From the NCBI RefSeq assembly GCF_013404595.1, contig NZ_JABVAX010000002.1, positions 457,984 to 521,983 of the forward strand: a DNA stretch of 64,000 nucleotides. The letters run 5' to 3'. Made by a program: the position numbers and the translations under genes. Positions 19,269 through 29,282 of the stretch are shown here, piece after piece. Origin of the DNA: Jannaschia marina (GTDB lineage Bacteria > Pseudomonadota > Alphaproteobacteria > Rhodobacterales > Rhodobacteraceae). The first letter of the stretch is position 1; each line of letters begins with the position of its first letter. The notes beneath the pieces are model-generated. The model was not told the origin of the DNA and did not search any database. It saw nothing but the letters and a program-made list of their open reading frames with translations.

Positions 19269-21352
19269 TGAACCAGTCGCAGACGGCTGACCGAGGCGAG
19301 CACGTCGTCGAACGCGGCCGCGATATCGAGGTTCTCGACATCGAAGTAGCGCGCTTCGTTGCCGGTGCCGGCACAGTCGAGCATGGCCGCTTCGCCATCG
19401 TCGGGAGCCTGGAAGGCGATTGTGTAGATCACCACCCCGTTCTGACGGGCCTGCGCGCAGATGTTGGACAGGTTCGTGTCCGCGCGGGCCTGTCTGTGGG
19501 TCGTTTCCCAGGAGTAGAAGTAGTCGACCCGGGTGTCCCAGTTCGCGCCGCTCAGCAGGTCGTTGGCGATGTAGCTCATCGACAGGGCCGCGAAGACCTC
19601 CGACCAGTCGAGCCGCGTCGCGTTCGAACCGCCGTAGGGGTTGGACCAATACTGGTTGCGATGATCGACCCAGTAGGCCCCCGCGTGGCTCGACCAGACC
19701 GAATAGCGGGTGATGTAGGTATGGTTCTCGTCGTTGTCGAACTGCACCCGGCACAGCGCGCGCTGCGTAGTGGTTCCCAGTTGGCACCCCGCCCCGTTCG
19801 ATCCGAAGAGGTTCAGGTTCACCGTGTCGCCCAGCAGGTCGATGTTGATGCCACGGCAGTTGCCGTTGTTTCCGGCATTGTCGCCGTTGCCGCAGTTGGC
19901 CGTGTTGCTGCTGTCGTCATCGTCATCGTCACCGTCGTCGTCATCACCGTCATCATCATCGTCGTCGTCGTCATCATCGTCGCTGCCGAGCAGTCCGAGA
20001 CCGATATCCAGAAGCGGCGCATCGGTCGGGTCGGACCCGGGCGACGGCTGACCGGCGTCATGCCAGTCGGCGCAGGCGTCCTCGTCCTCGAGGGCGATGC
20101 CGTCGTAGCGGCTGCGGCGATAGGTGCGGTAGTTCCCGTAGTAGTCGTAGTAGCTGCCCCAGCGAGGCTCTTCGTCGTGATCGTAGTCTTCGCACACGTC
20201 TTCGAGCGCTTCGCGATAGACATAGATGCCCGATGCGCCGGACTTGCGGGCGCTCTTGAGATCCCACTGCTGGGTGTTCACGCCGTCTGTCATCACCACC
20301 AGTACCTTGTGGGTTCCATCGGTGTTGTAATCGACGGGGCGGCCGACAAAGCCGGCATCCACCTGCTCGCCGCTCGGCAGACCGGTCATGGTGATCATTT
20401 CGGCAAGCTCGTCGCGCGAGGAGGGGTCGAGCAGCAGGCTGCCCCATTTCACACCCTGGTCCATTGCCGTCCAGTGGTTCGCCTGCAGTTGCTGGATACG
20501 CTTCTGCAGTTCGGACACGTTGTTCGACCAGGGCAGGATCTCGGCGTAGTTGTCTGTCCGGCAGTTGGGGTTCTTCACGAGACCCGCGACGTTGGAGTTG
20601 CCCGTCCGGAAGTCGAAGTGTCCCATGCGCTGCAGTTCTTCGCCCGAGTTCATGCCGAGCCGCTGATACTCCGCATCCGAGAAGACCACGCAGTTCGAGA
20701 AGGGATGCTCGTCGCTGATGTCGAAGACGCTGTTGATGAGCGAGCCCGCGTTCACTCGGTCGTTGTAGGGCACGAGCGAGATGGAGGTGAGCTCCTCGCG
20801 GTTGCGCAGCAGTTCGGCCACGAAGTCCGAGGCGGCGGTGCGCAGCGTCTCGATCTTCGCGCCGCCCATGGAGCCTGAGATATCGACCACGAGCGACAGT
20901 TCGAGTTCGGTGCGGACTTCCCGCGCCTCGGAGGATACGGGCTGCACCAGCCTTTCGACGCCGAGTAGATCGAGAAAGAGGCTTTCCGTGTTCGCTTCGC
21001 TGCTGACGGTGACGCGGCGATCCGCACCGTTCTGAACGGATGTCACCTGCACGCTGTCCTCGTCGAGGCCTGCGGCGCGGACGTAGTCCTTGACGATCTG
21101 TTCGGCGTCGCGCGTCTGGTTCAGGCCGGCTGCGGCGAGGGACGCACGGTCGACGGCGTATTGCAGCTCGGTCCGCTGTACTTCCGATCGCATGATGTCG
21201 AGGGCGATGCCCCCGGCCGTCATCATCAGGACGAAAACCAGCAGCCCGAAGATGGTCAAGCTTCCATCTTCACGCTGTCCGAAGTCGGACGCGGCCCGGG
21301 TGAACAGGCGGTCCTTCGAGAGATCAAGCTTGCAAGTCACGGCAGATACCAC
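19265..21352 (-). CDS. TadG-like protein with von Willebrand A domain
   Basis: A 695-residue envelope protein. Its N-terminal membrane segment DGSLTIFGLLVFVLMMTAGG with a preceding Glu is the TadE-like Flp-associated motif. A von Willebrand A domain follows with a complete start to the MIDAS site, VVDISGSMGG (Asp157, Ser159, Ser161), and the later ACDxDG-type Thr/Asp segment VVMTDGVNT. An insertion contains an aspartate tract and a Cys/Asn/Gly-rich patch. It closes with a second conserved block (GVVIYTIAFQAP). Such proteins anchor or assemble surface pili. The GTG start lacks a clear ribosome site; GTG at 21340 is an alternative. Confidence 0.82.
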   Translation of the reverse strand: MVSAVTCKLDLSKDRLFTRAASDFGQREDGSLTIFGLLVFVLMMTAGGIALDIMRSEVQRTELQYAVDRASLAAAGLNQTRDAEQIVKDYVRAAGLDEDSVQVTSVQNGADRRVTVSSEANTESLFLDLLGVERLVQPVSSEAREVRTELELSLVVDISGSMGGAKIETLRTAASDFVAELLRNREELTSISLVPYNDRVNAGSLINSVFDISDEHPFSNCVVFSDAEYQRLGMNSGEELQRMGHFDFRTGNSNVAGLVKNPNCRTDNYAEILPWSNNVSELQKRIQQLQANHWTAMDQGVKWGSLLLDPSSRDELAEMITMTGLPSGEQVDAGFVGRPVDYNTDGTHKVLVVMTDGVNTQQWDLKSARKSGASGIYVYREALEDVCEDYDHDEEPRWGSYYDYYGNYRTYRRSRYDGIALEDEDACADWHDAGQPSPGSDPTDAPLLDIGLGLLGSDDDDDDDDDDDGDDDDGDDDDDDSSNTANCGNGDNAGNNGNCRGINIDLLGDTVNLNLFGSNGAGCQLGTTTQRALCRVQFDNDENHTYITRYSVWSSHAGAYWVDHRNQYWSNPYGGSNATRLDWSEVFAALSMSYIANDLLSGANWDTRVDYFYSWETTHRQARADTNLSNICAQARQNGVVIYTIAFQAPDDGEAAMLDCAGTGNEARYFDVENLDIAAAFDDVLASVSRLRLVQ
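19913..19983 (-). repeat. GAY trinucleotide tract coding for poly-aspartate
   Basis: About 70 bases composed almost only of GTC and ATC triplets (plus strand), interrupted by a few ACC codons, encode a run of roughly twenty Asp with Gly breaks in the TadG-like protein. The tract is in frame and could change length by slippage without a frameshift. Confidence 0.85.
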
Positions 21353-21569
21353 GCGGTTGTAAACACTACGAGCGACTCAGGGGAGTCCGAGTCGCATCGC
21401 TTTTTATCCAAATGGAAGACGGTCACTGCCGGGCGCGATTGGGGTCAAATCGTGTCATTGTCCTTCGATTTTAGACATCTGGCCGACATTCTCCCTGTCG
21501 TTTCCAGGGGAAGCGTCTAGGCTCGCGGGATCATCGGAGGATAGGCCGCGACGGCCAGGGAGGACGAAG

Positions 21570-22997
21570 ATGAGCAACAAGGCAGGAGGCTTCAGCGCCT
21601 CGGTGGATGCGATGTACGACCGCGCGGTCGGGCTGATGGATCTCAGCCCGGGGCTCGCCGAGAAGATCCGCGTCTGCAACGCCACCTACACCGTGCGCTT
21701 CGGCGTCCGACTGCGCGGCGCGATCCACACCTTCACCGGCTACCGGTCCGTGCATTCCGAGCACATGGAACCCGTGAAGGGCGGCATCCGCTACGCGCTC
21801 GCCGTCAACCAGGACGAGGTGGAGGCGCTGGCGTCGCTGATGACCTACAAGTGCGCTCTGGTGGAAACGCCCTTCGGCGGCTCCAAGGGGGGGCTCTGCA
21901 TCGATCCGACCCAATGGGAGGCGCACGAGCTCGAGCTCATTACCCGCCGCTTCGCCTACGAGCTCATCAAGCGCGACCTGATCAACCCGGCGCAGAACGT
22001 GCCCGCCCCCGACATGGGCACCGGCGAGCGGGAGATGGCCTGGATCAGCGACCAGTACCAGCGAATGCATACCACCGACATCAACGGCCGGGCCTGCGTC
22101 ACCGGCAAGCCGCCCCATGCGGGTGGTATCGCCGGCCGGGTCGAGGCGACGGGGCGCGGCGTGCAATACGCCCTGCAGGAGTTCTTCCGCCACGAGGAGG
22201 ACAAGGCCGCCGCGGGCCTTGCCGGCACGCTCGACGGCAAGCGCGTCATCGTACAGGGGCTCGGCAACGTCGGATTCCATGCCGCCAGCTTCCTTGCCGC
22301 GGAGGACGGGGCCAGGATCACCGCGGTGATCGAGCGCGACGGGGCCGTCACCAACGAGGCCGGTCTCGACGTGGAGGGGCTCCAGGCCCATATCCGCCGC
22401 ACGGGTGGCGTGCGCAACTTCGCCGGCGGGCACTACGTCGAGGATGGCTCCTCCGTCCTCGAGATGGACTGCGACATCCTCATCCCCGCCGCGCTCGAGG
22501 GCGTCATCCACAAGGACAACGCCGCCCGCGTGAAGGCACCGCTCATCATCGAGGCGGCGAACGGGCCGGTCACCGCCGAGGCGAACGAGATCCTGCTCGA
22601 CCGCGGGTGCGTCATCATCCCCGACCTCTACGCCAACGCGGGCGGGGTCACCGTCAGCTATTTCGAATGGGTCAAGAACCTCAGTCACATCCGCTTCGGC
22701 CGGATGCAGCGCCGCGCGGAGGAGGCCCGTCACCATGTCCTCGTCAACGAGCTCGAGCGGCTGTCGAAGAACAAGAACGTGGCCTGGACGCTCTCGGAGG
22801 ACTTCAAGCGCAACTACCTGCGCGGCGCGGGAGAGCTGGAGCTTGTGCGCTCGGGGCTCGACGACACGATGCGCGGGGCCTACGGCGCGATGCGCGAGGT
22901 CTGGCACGGGCGGAACGACGTGCCGGATCTGCGGACCGCGGGCTTCATCGTCTCGATCAGCCGGATCGCCGCCAGCTACCAGGCCAAGGGGCTCTGA
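21570..22997 (+). CDS. Glu/Leu/Phe/Val family dehydrogenase (glutamate dehydrogenase)
   Basis: Oxidative deaminase interconverting glutamate and 2-oxoglutarate, cytoplasmic. The substrate-binding motif PVKGGIRYAL with the catalytic region lies near residue 70, followed by VETPFGGSKGGL. The NAD(P) Rossmann domain starts near residue 215 (VIVQGLGNVGFHAA). IPDLYANAGGVTVSYFEWVKN is the late signature. The 475 residues form the longer variant seen in alphaproteobacteria. The start has GGGAGG spaced seven bases. It converges with the Kef-like antiporter gene. Cofactor preference cannot be read from the sequence with certainty. Confidence 0.93.
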   Translation: MSNKAGGFSASVDAMYDRAVGLMDLSPGLAEKIRVCNATYTVRFGVRLRGAIHTFTGYRSVHSEHMEPVKGGIRYALAVNQDEVEALASLMTYKCALVETPFGGSKGGLCIDPTQWEAHELELITRRFAYELIKRDLINPAQNVPAPDMGTGEREMAWISDQYQRMHTTDINGRACVTGKPPHAGGIAGRVEATGRGVQYALQEFFRHEEDKAAAGLAGTLDGKRVIVQGLGNVGFHAASFLAAEDGARITAVIERDGAVTNEAGLDVEGLQAHIRRTGGVRNFAGGHYVEDGSSVLEMDCDILIPAALEGVIHKDNAARVKAPLIIEAANGPVTAEANEILLDRGCVIIPDLYANAGGVTVSYFEWVKNLSHIRFGRMQRRAEEARHHVLVNELERLSKNKNVAWTLSEDFKRNYLRGAGELELVRSGLDDTMRGAYGAMREVWHGRNDVPDLRTAGFIVSISRIAASYQAKGL

Positions 22998-23021
22998 CGC
23001 CCGGGGCGCGGGGGAGGTGGC

Positions 23022-24986
23022 CTAGCCCTCGCGCCGCTCCGCCTCCGCTGCGGTGTCGTCCGAATCCTCGCCCTCGTTCTCGGCGGCGGCCTCGGGGGTC
23101 TCGTCGACGCCGAAGCGCGTCAGCAGCGCATTCTCGAGCCCCTTGTTGAACTCGCGGGCGAGCTCCGCGTACTCCGGGTTCTTCTCGATCGCCACGCCGG
23201 GTTTCCAGACCTTGGCGAGCGCCAGCATCGCCTCGCGGTCGTGCTTGAAGAAGGCCTCGCGCGCTTCGTGCGCCTCGCTGTCGGACCAGCCGAGCGTCTC
23301 GAGCGCGTAGCGGCCGACCCGGAGCGAGCTGTCGAACATCTCGCGCACGATCTGATCGGCCCCGGCGTTGTAGAGCTCGTAGGTATGCACCCGGTCGTAG
23401 GCGCGCGCGATGATGTGGATGTCGCGATGCGCGCGCTTGGCCAGTCGCACGAGCCGGACCGCATCCTCCCGGTCGTCGAGCGCCACGATCAGGATCTTCG
23501 CGGTCTCAAGCCCCGCCGCCTCCAGGAGTTCGGGCCGTGTCGGGTCGCCCATATAGGTCTTGATGCCGAACTTCCGCAAAAGCCGGATCGTCTTGATGTC
23601 GCGGTCGAGGACGACGGTCTGCACGCCGGTCCCCTGCAGCATCCGGTGGACGACCTGACCGAAGCGACCGACGCCGGCGATGATGACCTCCGCCGCCTCG
23701 TCGATCTCGTCGTCGGGCATGGCCTCGCCCTCGGGCTGGCGCGCGGCGAGCCGTTCGTAGGCGATGAACAGAAGCGGCGTCAGCAGCATCGAGAGCGCGA
23801 TCACCAGAAGCAGGATGTCGCGTTCCTGCGATCCGATCACGCCGTCCCCGAAAGCGACCGAGACGAGCACGAAGCCGAACTCGCCCGCCTGCGCGAGCGA
23901 GAGCGTAAAGAGGATCCGGTCGCGCCCCTTCATGCGGAACGACAGGGCCAGCAGATAGAGGATCGCCCCCTTCACGAGCATCAGTGCCAGAACCGCGCCC
24001 AGCACGACGAAGGGCGCGGAGGTGAAGGTGCCGAAGTCGATGCCGGCCCCCACGGTGATGAAGAAGAGGCCGAGGAGGATGCCCTTGAAGGGTTCGATGT
24101 CGGCTTCGAGCTCGTGCCGGAACTCTGAATTGGCGAGCACGACGCCGGCAAGGAAGGCCCCGAGCGCGGGCGAGAGGCCCACCGCCGACATCAGCACCGC
24201 GACCCCGATCACGAAGAGGAGCGAGACGACGGTATGCATCTCCCGCAGGCGCGCGCGCCCGGCGAAGTGGAACACGGGGCGCGTGAGAAAGATGCCGCCG
24301 AGGATCACGGCCGTCACCGCGCCGACGGTCAGCAGGGTCAGGCCCCAGGCCGGCAGCGTGTCGACCCAATGGCCGACGTCGGCCATGATCGTCGCGCTCT
24401 CTCCGTCGCCCATCGCGGCGTCGCCGTGGCCGCCGCCGTGCCCGCCCCCGGCCTCGCCGCGGTCGACTTCGGCCCCGATCGACAGGAGCGGCATGATCGC
24501 GAGCATGGGAATAACCACGATGTCCTGCGCCAGAAGCACCGAGAAGGCGGAGCGGCCCCCACGCGTGGAGGTCAGATCCTTCTCGTTAAGGGTCTGCATC
24601 ACGATCGCCGTCGAGGACAGCGCCAGGATCATCCCCACCGCCGCCGCCATCTGCAACGAGAGCCCGAAGAGCATGGCGCCACCCGTGACCGCTAGAAACG
24701 TCAGCACGATCTGCCCGAGGCCGAGGCCCAGAAGCCGGGCCCGCATATCCCAGAGCGTGCGCGGCTCGAGCTCCAGCCCGATGATGAAGAGCATCATCAC
24801 CACGCCGAATTCGGCGAAGTGCTGAAGCTGCTCGGTCTCCGACCCGACGAGGCCGGTGACGGGACCGATCAGGATACCCGCGACAAGATAGCCCAAGACC
24901 GAGCCGAGACCGAAGCGCACGGCGAGGGGAACACAGAGCGTGGCGGCCCCGAGATAGATCGCCGCCTGCAAGAGAAACGTTTCCAT
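23022..24986 (-). CDS. Kef-type monovalent cation:proton antiporter (CPA2 family)
   Basis: A 654-residue inner-membrane protein. About twelve hydrophobic helices fill residues 5-400 (Na_H_Exchanger fold), with ALSSTAIVMQTLNEK as the conserved CPA2 segment. A cytosolic TrkA-N (RCK) domain starts near residue 430 with the NAD-binding IIAGVGRFGQVVHRML, then ILIVALDDREDAVRLVRLAK. The tail is rich in Glu. A His/Gly-rich loop (GGGHGGGHGDAAMGDGE) sits between helices near residue 180, which is unusual. The likely role is glutathione- or nucleotide-gated potassium efflux or pH homeostasis. No KefF/KefG partner lies beside it. Confidence 0.9.
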   Translation of the reverse strand: METFLLQAAIYLGAATLCVPLAVRFGLGSVLGYLVAGILIGPVTGLVGSETEQLQHFAEFGVVMMLFIIGLELEPRTLWDMRARLLGLGLGQIVLTFLAVTGGAMLFGLSLQMAAAVGMILALSSTAIVMQTLNEKDLTSTRGGRSAFSVLLAQDIVVIPMLAIMPLLSIGAEVDRGEAGGGHGGGHGDAAMGDGESATIMADVGHWVDTLPAWGLTLLTVGAVTAVILGGIFLTRPVFHFAGRARLREMHTVVSLLFVIGVAVLMSAVGLSPALGAFLAGVVLANSEFRHELEADIEPFKGILLGLFFITVGAGIDFGTFTSAPFVVLGAVLALMLVKGAILYLLALSFRMKGRDRILFTLSLAQAGEFGFVLVSVAFGDGVIGSQERDILLLVIALSMLLTPLLFIAYERLAARQPEGEAMPDDEIDEAAEVIIAGVGRFGQVVHRMLQGTGVQTVVLDRDIKTIRLLRKFGIKTYMGDPTRPELLEAAGLETAKILIVALDDREDAVRLVRLAKRAHRDIHIIARAYDRVHTYELYNAGADQIVREMFDSSLRVGRYALETLGWSDSEAHEAREAFFKHDREAMLALAKVWKPGVAIEKNPEYAELAREFNKGLENALLTRFGVDETPEAAAENEGEDSDDTAAEAERREG

Positions 24987-25036
24987 GGGAAAGGTCTAGG
25001 CCAGTCGGCCGCGCCTCACAATCGCGGGTTGGTGGC

Positions 25037-25489
25037 TCAAAGGGGCAGGGGAGAATCGCGCTTCGGCTGATCCATGACGATCTGGCTCTGGACGCGTGCG
25101 ACGGCCGGATGCGGCAGCAGGACCTGATGGACCAGCGTGTTGAGCGCGGCGAGATCGCCGCACCAGACCCGGAGGAGATAGTCGGCCTCGCCCGTCAGCG
25201 TCCAGACGGAGGCGACGCGCGGCTCGGCCTCGAGCAGGCGCAGGAAGGCGCGTGCGCCCTCGGGCGCGTGGCTCGCCATCTGGACCTGCACGAAGGCCTG
25301 CACCGAAAGACCGACGCGCACCGGGTCGACCCGCGCGACGGTCGCGCGGATATAGCCGCTGGCCTCGAGCCGGGCCCGCCGCCGCCCGGCCTGCGAGGCC
25401 GACAGGTTGAGCGCCCGCCCCAGGGCCTCGGCGGTCTGGCCCGCATCCCGCTGAAGCAGGCGGAGGATCTCGCGATCGGTCTCGTCCAT
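25037..25489 (-). CDS. Lrp/AsnC family transcriptional regulator
   Basis: A 150-residue regulator with an N-terminal helix-turn-helix (DETDREILRLLQRDAGQT, then LNLSASQAGRRRARLEASG) and a C-terminal RAM ligand-binding domain (AFVQVQMASHAPEGAR, VWTLTGEADYLLRV). It is divergently transcribed from hpd, separated by 142 bases. This arrangement commonly means it controls the neighbouring gene, with an aromatic amino acid or a degradation intermediate as plausible ligand (inference). Confidence 0.92.
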   Translation of the reverse strand: MDETDREILRLLQRDAGQTAEALGRALNLSASQAGRRRARLEASGYIRATVARVDPVRVGLSVQAFVQVQMASHAPEGARAFLRLLEAEPRVASVWTLTGEADYLLRVWCGDLAALNTLVHQVLLPHPAVARVQSQIVMDQPKRDSPLPL

Positions 25490-25631
25490 GGAGCAAATAT
25501 GCTGGATCCACGCGGATTTGAAAAGATCTCCGCATGAAGTGCGCATAGGAAGCGTGGATTGGACCCGCGAACGCGCGCTCCCGGTCGCGTGTGTGCGATA
25601 GCGTCGCGACAAACAGACAGGAGTTTGCCAG
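25490..25631. promoter_or_regulatory. divergent promoter region between lrp-like gene and hpd
   Basis: This 142-base spacer separates the two divergent starts. It holds the inverted repeat AGCA-aata-TGCT (25492-25503) next to the regulator's start, and an AT-rich GATTTGAAAAGATC stretch. The hpd ribosome site is CAGGAG at 25618-25623. Operators are candidates only. Confidence 0.4.
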
Positions 25632-26726
<1,095 letters not shown>

Positions 26727-27082
26727 TCCACGCCGCGCGCATCCCCACATCTTTTAGCGGAACCAGAGCGCCCGCGCGCCGTTGGTTCTGCAACCTGCAC
26801 CTGATGGCAGCCGCCATTCGAATTCCAGAATACACGGGCTCCGGTCGTCTTCCGGTGGTTGTGCGGTGCGGGAGGCGATTGTTGAGCGACACCCCGGTTC
26901 CTTTTCAGGGCCGGGGTGTTCGTATTTGGGGCCCCGCCGGGCCGAAGCGGTGCCGCAAACGCCGATCCTGTCGCTAAGGTTCCGAAAATAAACGGCGATT
27001 TTCTTGGAAACCTTCCGGCGAAAGACGGTGTTGAGGAGGCAGAACGGCGCACAGCCGCGCTCAATACTGGAAAGGATGTACT
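26727..27082. other. 356-base gene-free region with hairpins
   Basis: No convincing gene is present. Next to the hpd stop is a hairpin-prone stretch (GAACCA at about 26760, closing with TGGTTC about 23 bases later). Further on, ACACCCCGG (26888-26896) pairs with CCGGGGTGT (26910-26918) followed by TCGTATTT, a likely terminator for hpd or for an unrecognised small RNA. The last part leads to the promoter and ribosome site (GAAAGGA) of the secreted protein gene. Confidence 0.5.
26888..26926 (+). terminator. rho-independent terminator candidate
   Basis: A nine-base perfect stem with a 13-base loop is followed by a short T-rich run. It lies 160 bases beyond hpd, so it may end an untranslated small RNA rather than hpd itself. 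Confidence 0.55.
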
Positions 27083-27565
27083 ATGACCCGCTTCGCAATC
27101 TTCGCCGCCGCCGCCCTCACCGCGACGTCCGCCGCCGCCTACACCGGCGTTTCGCCGACGATCCTCGCTGAGGTCGAGTCGCTGCTGGAGAAGGAAGGCT
27201 ACGAGCAATACAAGATCGAGCAGTTCTCCGACGATCAGGTGACCGAACTCTATCTCGCCTCGACCTCGACCGACACCGAGAACGAGAAGCAGGGCCGCAT
27301 TGACGCGATCCTCTCGGAAGTCGTGGATCCGGACGCCGAAGTCATTCTCGTGACGCCCGAGGAAGCCGCCCGCATCCAAGCCGAGCGCGATGCCGACACC
27401 TCGGTTGAGGAAGCCGTACAGGCCTCGCTCGACTCGCTGGGTTATGACGTCGACGTTACGGCGCTGACCGACGCACAAGTTGCGGAACTCTACTTCCTCA
27501 CCACCTCGGAGAGCGAAATGGAAATGCAGAAGTCCGAGATCGAGACGATCATCAACAACGGCTAA
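27083..27565 (+). CDS. secreted acidic protein with two internal repeats
   Basis: A 160-residue exported protein: signal peptide MTRFAIFAAAALTATSAAA, then two homologous repeats of about 50 residues. Each contains a helix, a G-Y-(D/E) turn, L/F-(T/S)-D-(D/A)-Q-V, (T/A)ELY-(L/F), a Thr/Ser-Glu stretch and a terminal I-x-x-I-(L/I) helix (for example FSDDQVTELYLAST and LTDAQVAELYFLTT). The linker between them is PEEAARIQAERDADTS. There are no cysteines and the net charge is strongly acidic. Function is not recognised; the compact helical repeats suggest a periplasmic binding or scaffold role. A strong terminator follows 22 bases later. Confidence 0.75.
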   Translation: MTRFAIFAAAALTATSAAAYTGVSPTILAEVESLLEKEGYEQYKIEQFSDDQVTELYLASTSTDTENEKQGRIDAILSEVVDPDAEVILVTPEEAARIQAERDADTSVEEAVQASLDSLGYDVDVTALTDAQVAELYFLTTSESEMEMQKSEIETIINNG

Positions 27566-27586
27566 CCTGTAGCCATTGAACGACAG

Positions 27587-27613
27587 GGGCGGCCCCGGTG
27601 GGCCGCCCTTTTT
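27587..27613 (+). terminator. rho-independent terminator
   Basis: The perfect nine-base stem GGGCGGCCC / GGGCCGCCC with a CGGT loop is followed by TTTTT. It closes the repeat-protein gene and abuts the end of the convergent permease gene. Confidence 0.88.
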
Positions 27614-28440
27614 CATGTTCTCCTGTACCGCATCAAAAGGCGTTGCCGCAGGAAAGCCGCCACGAAGAGCACCGTCAGCACCATCACGATGGTCGGTGCC
27701 GGCGCGCTGTCGAGGAAGAAGCTAAGGTAGACGCCGGCGAGCATCGAGCCCGCGCAGATGAACACTGAAGCGACGAGCATCCAGCCGAAGCTGCGCGTGA
27801 CGAGGAAGGCGATTGCCCCGGGCGTCACAAGAAGCGCCACCGCGAGGATCAGGCCCACGGCGTTCAGGACCGCGACCACCACCAGCGACAGGATCGTCAG
27901 CAACCCGTAGTGCAGGAGCCGTGCGTCGAGCCCCGCCGTCTGCGCCTGCGCCGGATCGAAGGCGTGGAGCAGGAAGTCGCGCCACTTGAGCGCGAAGATC
28001 GCGGCCACCGGCAAGGCGATCGCCGCGCCGGCCTTGAGGTCGGCAGTCCCGACCCCGAGCATGTTGCCGAAGAGGATGTGATCGAGATGCGCATCCGTCG
28101 GGAAGGCCACGAAGAGGATGAGGCCGACGGCGAACATCCCTGAAAAGACGACGCCCATCACCGTATCCCGCTTCACCCGGCTGTTCTCGGCCAGATAGCC
28201 CGTTAGCAATGAACATCCCATGCCCGCCACGAAGGCCCCGAGGATGAGCGGCAGGCCCAGCAGATAGGCCAGCACCACGCCCGGCAGGATCGCGTGGCTC
28301 ACCGCGTCGCCCATAAGCGCCCAGCCCTTGAGCACGAGGAAGCACGACAGGAGCGCCGCCGCCGGGGCCACGATCAACGAGATCAGGAAGCCATTCTGCA
28401 TGAAGGGGAACTGGAACGGCAGCAGCAGCGTCTCGATCAC
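27613..28440 (-). CDS. manganese/iron ABC transporter permease (second subunit)
   Basis: A 275-residue inner-membrane permease of the ABC-3 family (MntB/SitC/SitD/ZnuB type) with eight or so hydrophobic helices. Signature segments are LKGWALMGDAVSHAILPGVVLAYLLG near residue 37 and the family's conserved GLILAVALLVTPGAIAFLV near 205. It starts with GTG overlapping the paralogous permease stop by four bases. Together they would form the heterodimeric channel of a Sit-type Mn/Fe importer. It is the last gene of the four-gene operon. Confidence 0.93.
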   Translation of the reverse strand: MIETLLLPFQFPFMQNGFLISLIVAPAAALLSCFLVLKGWALMGDAVSHAILPGVVLAYLLGLPLILGAFVAGMGCSLLTGYLAENSRVKRDTVMGVVFSGMFAVGLILFVAFPTDAHLDHILFGNMLGVGTADLKAGAAIALPVAAIFALKWRDFLLHAFDPAQAQTAGLDARLLHYGLLTILSLVVVAVLNAVGLILAVALLVTPGAIAFLVTRSFGWMLVASVFICAGSMLAGVYLSFFLDSAPAPTIVMVLTVLFVAAFLRQRLLMRYRRT

Positions 28441-29282
28441 GGCGCGCCCTCCGCCGTCGCCGCCCGGGTCCGTGCCGCGCGCAACCCGTGGACCGGAGCG
28501 AAGACGAAGGCGAGGAGGAACACCAACGTCTGCAGCGCCACGATGATGCCGCCCGTCGCCCCGTCGAGGAAGAAGCTGAGGTAGGCCCCGACGAAGGAGC
28601 AGCCCGCCCCGATCGCCACCGCGATCAGCAGAAGCCGCGGGAAGCGGTCGGTCAGCAGGTAGGCCGTGGCCCCGGGCGTCACCACCATCGCCACGACGAG
28701 GAAGGCCCCGACCGTCTGCATCGCGGCCACGACGCTCGCCGCGAGCAGGGTGAAGAAGATGCCCTTCAGCAGGGTGGGGCGCAGCCCGATCGACCGCGCG
28801 TGGCTCTCGTCGAAGAAGGTGACGAGCAGGTCCTTCCATTTCAGCGTCAGCACGACGGCCGAGACCGCGCCGATCAGCACGAGTTGCAGCGTGTCCTCGG
28901 GCGTGATGGCGAGGATGTTGCCCATGGTGATCGTCTGCACCGAGACCGAGATCGGGTTGAGCGACACCATGAAGAGGCCGAGGCCGAAGAAGGACGTGAA
29001 GATGATTCCGATGATGACGTCGGGCTTCAGCCCCGACCGGTCCGACAGGAAGAGCATCGTCGCCGCGGCCAGCCCGCCCGCGAGGAACGCTCCGAAGGCA
29101 AACGGCAGGCCAAGCAGATAGGCCCCTGCCACACCCGGCACAACGGAATGCGACAGCGCGTCGCCGATGAGCGACCAGCCCTTGAGCATCAAATAGCAAC
29201 TGAGGAAGGCGCAGACCCCGCCGACGAGGGCCGAGACCCACATCGCGTTGACCATGTAGCCGTAGGCGAAGGGCTCAAGCAT
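28437..29282 (-). CDS. manganese/iron ABC transporter permease (first subunit)
   Basis: A 281-residue ABC-3 family permease, a paralogue of the following gene. It contains [26 protein letters not shown] near residue 38 and [23 protein letters not shown] near 210, with eight hydrophobic segments. The ATG overlaps the ATPase stop by eight bases, showing tight coupling. Two different permeases with one ATPase is the SitABCD layout. Confidence 0.93.
   Translation of the reverse strand: MLEPFAYGYMVNAMWVSALVGGVCAFLSCYLMLKGWSLIGDALSHSVVPGVAGAYLLGLPFAFGAFLAGGLAAATMLFLSDRSGLKPDVIIGIIFTSFFGLGLFMVSLNPISVSVQTITMGNILAITPEDTLQLVLIGAVSAVVLTLKWKDLLVTFFDESHARSIGLRPTLLKGIFFTLLAASVVAAMQTVGAFLVVAMVVTPGATAYLLTDRFPRLLLIAVAIGAGCSFVGAYLSFFLDGATGGIIVALQTLVFLLAFVFAPVHGLRAARTRAATAEGAP

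Noticed and set aside
19913..19983. Possible assembly error or microsatellite in the vWA gene
   Set aside because: The tract keeps the frame open with a consistent codon bias; it is a coding repeat.
26782..26991. 69-codon plus frame after hpd
   Set aside because: Crosses a terminator-like hairpin; no start signal or conserved pattern.
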